From Candidatus Saccharibacteria bacterium UBA2112 (GTDB lineage Bacteria > Patescibacteriota > Saccharimonadia > Saccharimonadales > Saccharimonadaceae): a stretch of DNA of 5,353 nucleotides. A program made the translations under genes and the position numbers. Every line of letters starts with the position of its first letter. Position 1 is the first letter of the stretch. The stretch covers positions 1 to 5,353 of the forward strand of contig DCYK01000008.1 in the NCBI GenBank assembly GCA_002331045.1, read 5' to 3'. A model generated the notes under the pieces. That model made no database searches, had not been told where the DNA came from, and saw nothing but the letters and a program-made list of their open reading frames with translations. Positions 5,278-5,353 of the stretch are shown piece after piece.

Positions 5278-5353
5278 AGCTCGAACTCTTTGATCAAATA
5301 ATCACGATACGCGTCAACTGATGGGAAGTTGTTCTCTATTTTGATATCTGCTG
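5274..5353 (-). CDS. C-terminal end of a convergent gene, partial
   Basis: On the minus strand one frame is open from the right edge to TAA at 5274-5276 and encodes the last 25 residues, ending SVDAYRDYLIKEFEL, a plausible amphipathic terminal helix. Codon choice looks normal and the stop overlaps the stop of the plus-strand gene, as expected for tightly packed convergent genes. The fragment is too short to name. Confidence 0.6.
   Translation of the reverse strand, partial: ADIKIENNFPSVDAYRDYLIKEFEL

Noticed and set aside
5240..5310. Bidirectional terminator between the convergent genes
   Set aside because: No GC-rich stem with a T-tract is visible and the genes overlap.
1..5353. UGA recoding (Gracilibacteria/Absconditabacteria code)
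   Set aside because: TGA ends two genes at sensible family ends (3484-3486 and 4778-4780), and no in-frame TGA occurs inside the coding regions read.

Overview
The window is a compact bacterial chromosomal segment of moderate GC with almost no intergenic DNA. Protein-level resemblance of the DNA polymerase I N-terminus, the absence of sigma region 1.1, the very small genes and the tight packing suggest a Patescibacteria/CPR genome, most likely Saccharibacteria (TM7). This assignment rests on family recognition without any database search. TGA is used as a normal stop at 3484-3486 (minus) and 4778-4780 (plus), which argues against the UGA-recoding Absconditabacteria and Gracilibacteria.

Minus-strand half, read right to left: a 167-residue protein of unknown name whose C-terminal half matches sigma-70 region 4 (3484-3987); a primary sigma factor of 335 residues lacking region 1.1 (2421-3428); and DNA polymerase I (polA, from 2390 off the left edge, cut just before its motif C). 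The gaps are 55 and 30 bases. The three genes could be read as one unit, but a good promoter lies between the first two and a -10-like box lies before polA.

Plus-strand half: a divergent 88-base promoter region (3988-4075), a divergent cis-prenyltransferase of the undecaprenyl diphosphate synthase family (4076-4780), and a small P-loop kinase-like protein (4804-5277). The latter's stop codon overlaps the stop codon of a convergent minus-strand gene that enters from the right edge (5274-5353). No stretch longer than 300 bases lacks a gene. I saw no RNA gene, CRISPR array, insertion sequence or convincing terminator.

The two points most worth following are the orphan region-4-like protein beside the primary sigma factor, in which the residues that normally read the -35 element are replaced, and the repeated placement of -10-like hexamers 6 to 9 bases before start codons. 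That spacing predicts leaderless or nearly leaderless mRNAs for four of the five genes whose starts are visible. The cis-prenyltransferase has also lost several residues regarded as catalytic in the family, and the polymerase combines a degenerate proofreading domain with an Ile-to-Phe change in motif A.
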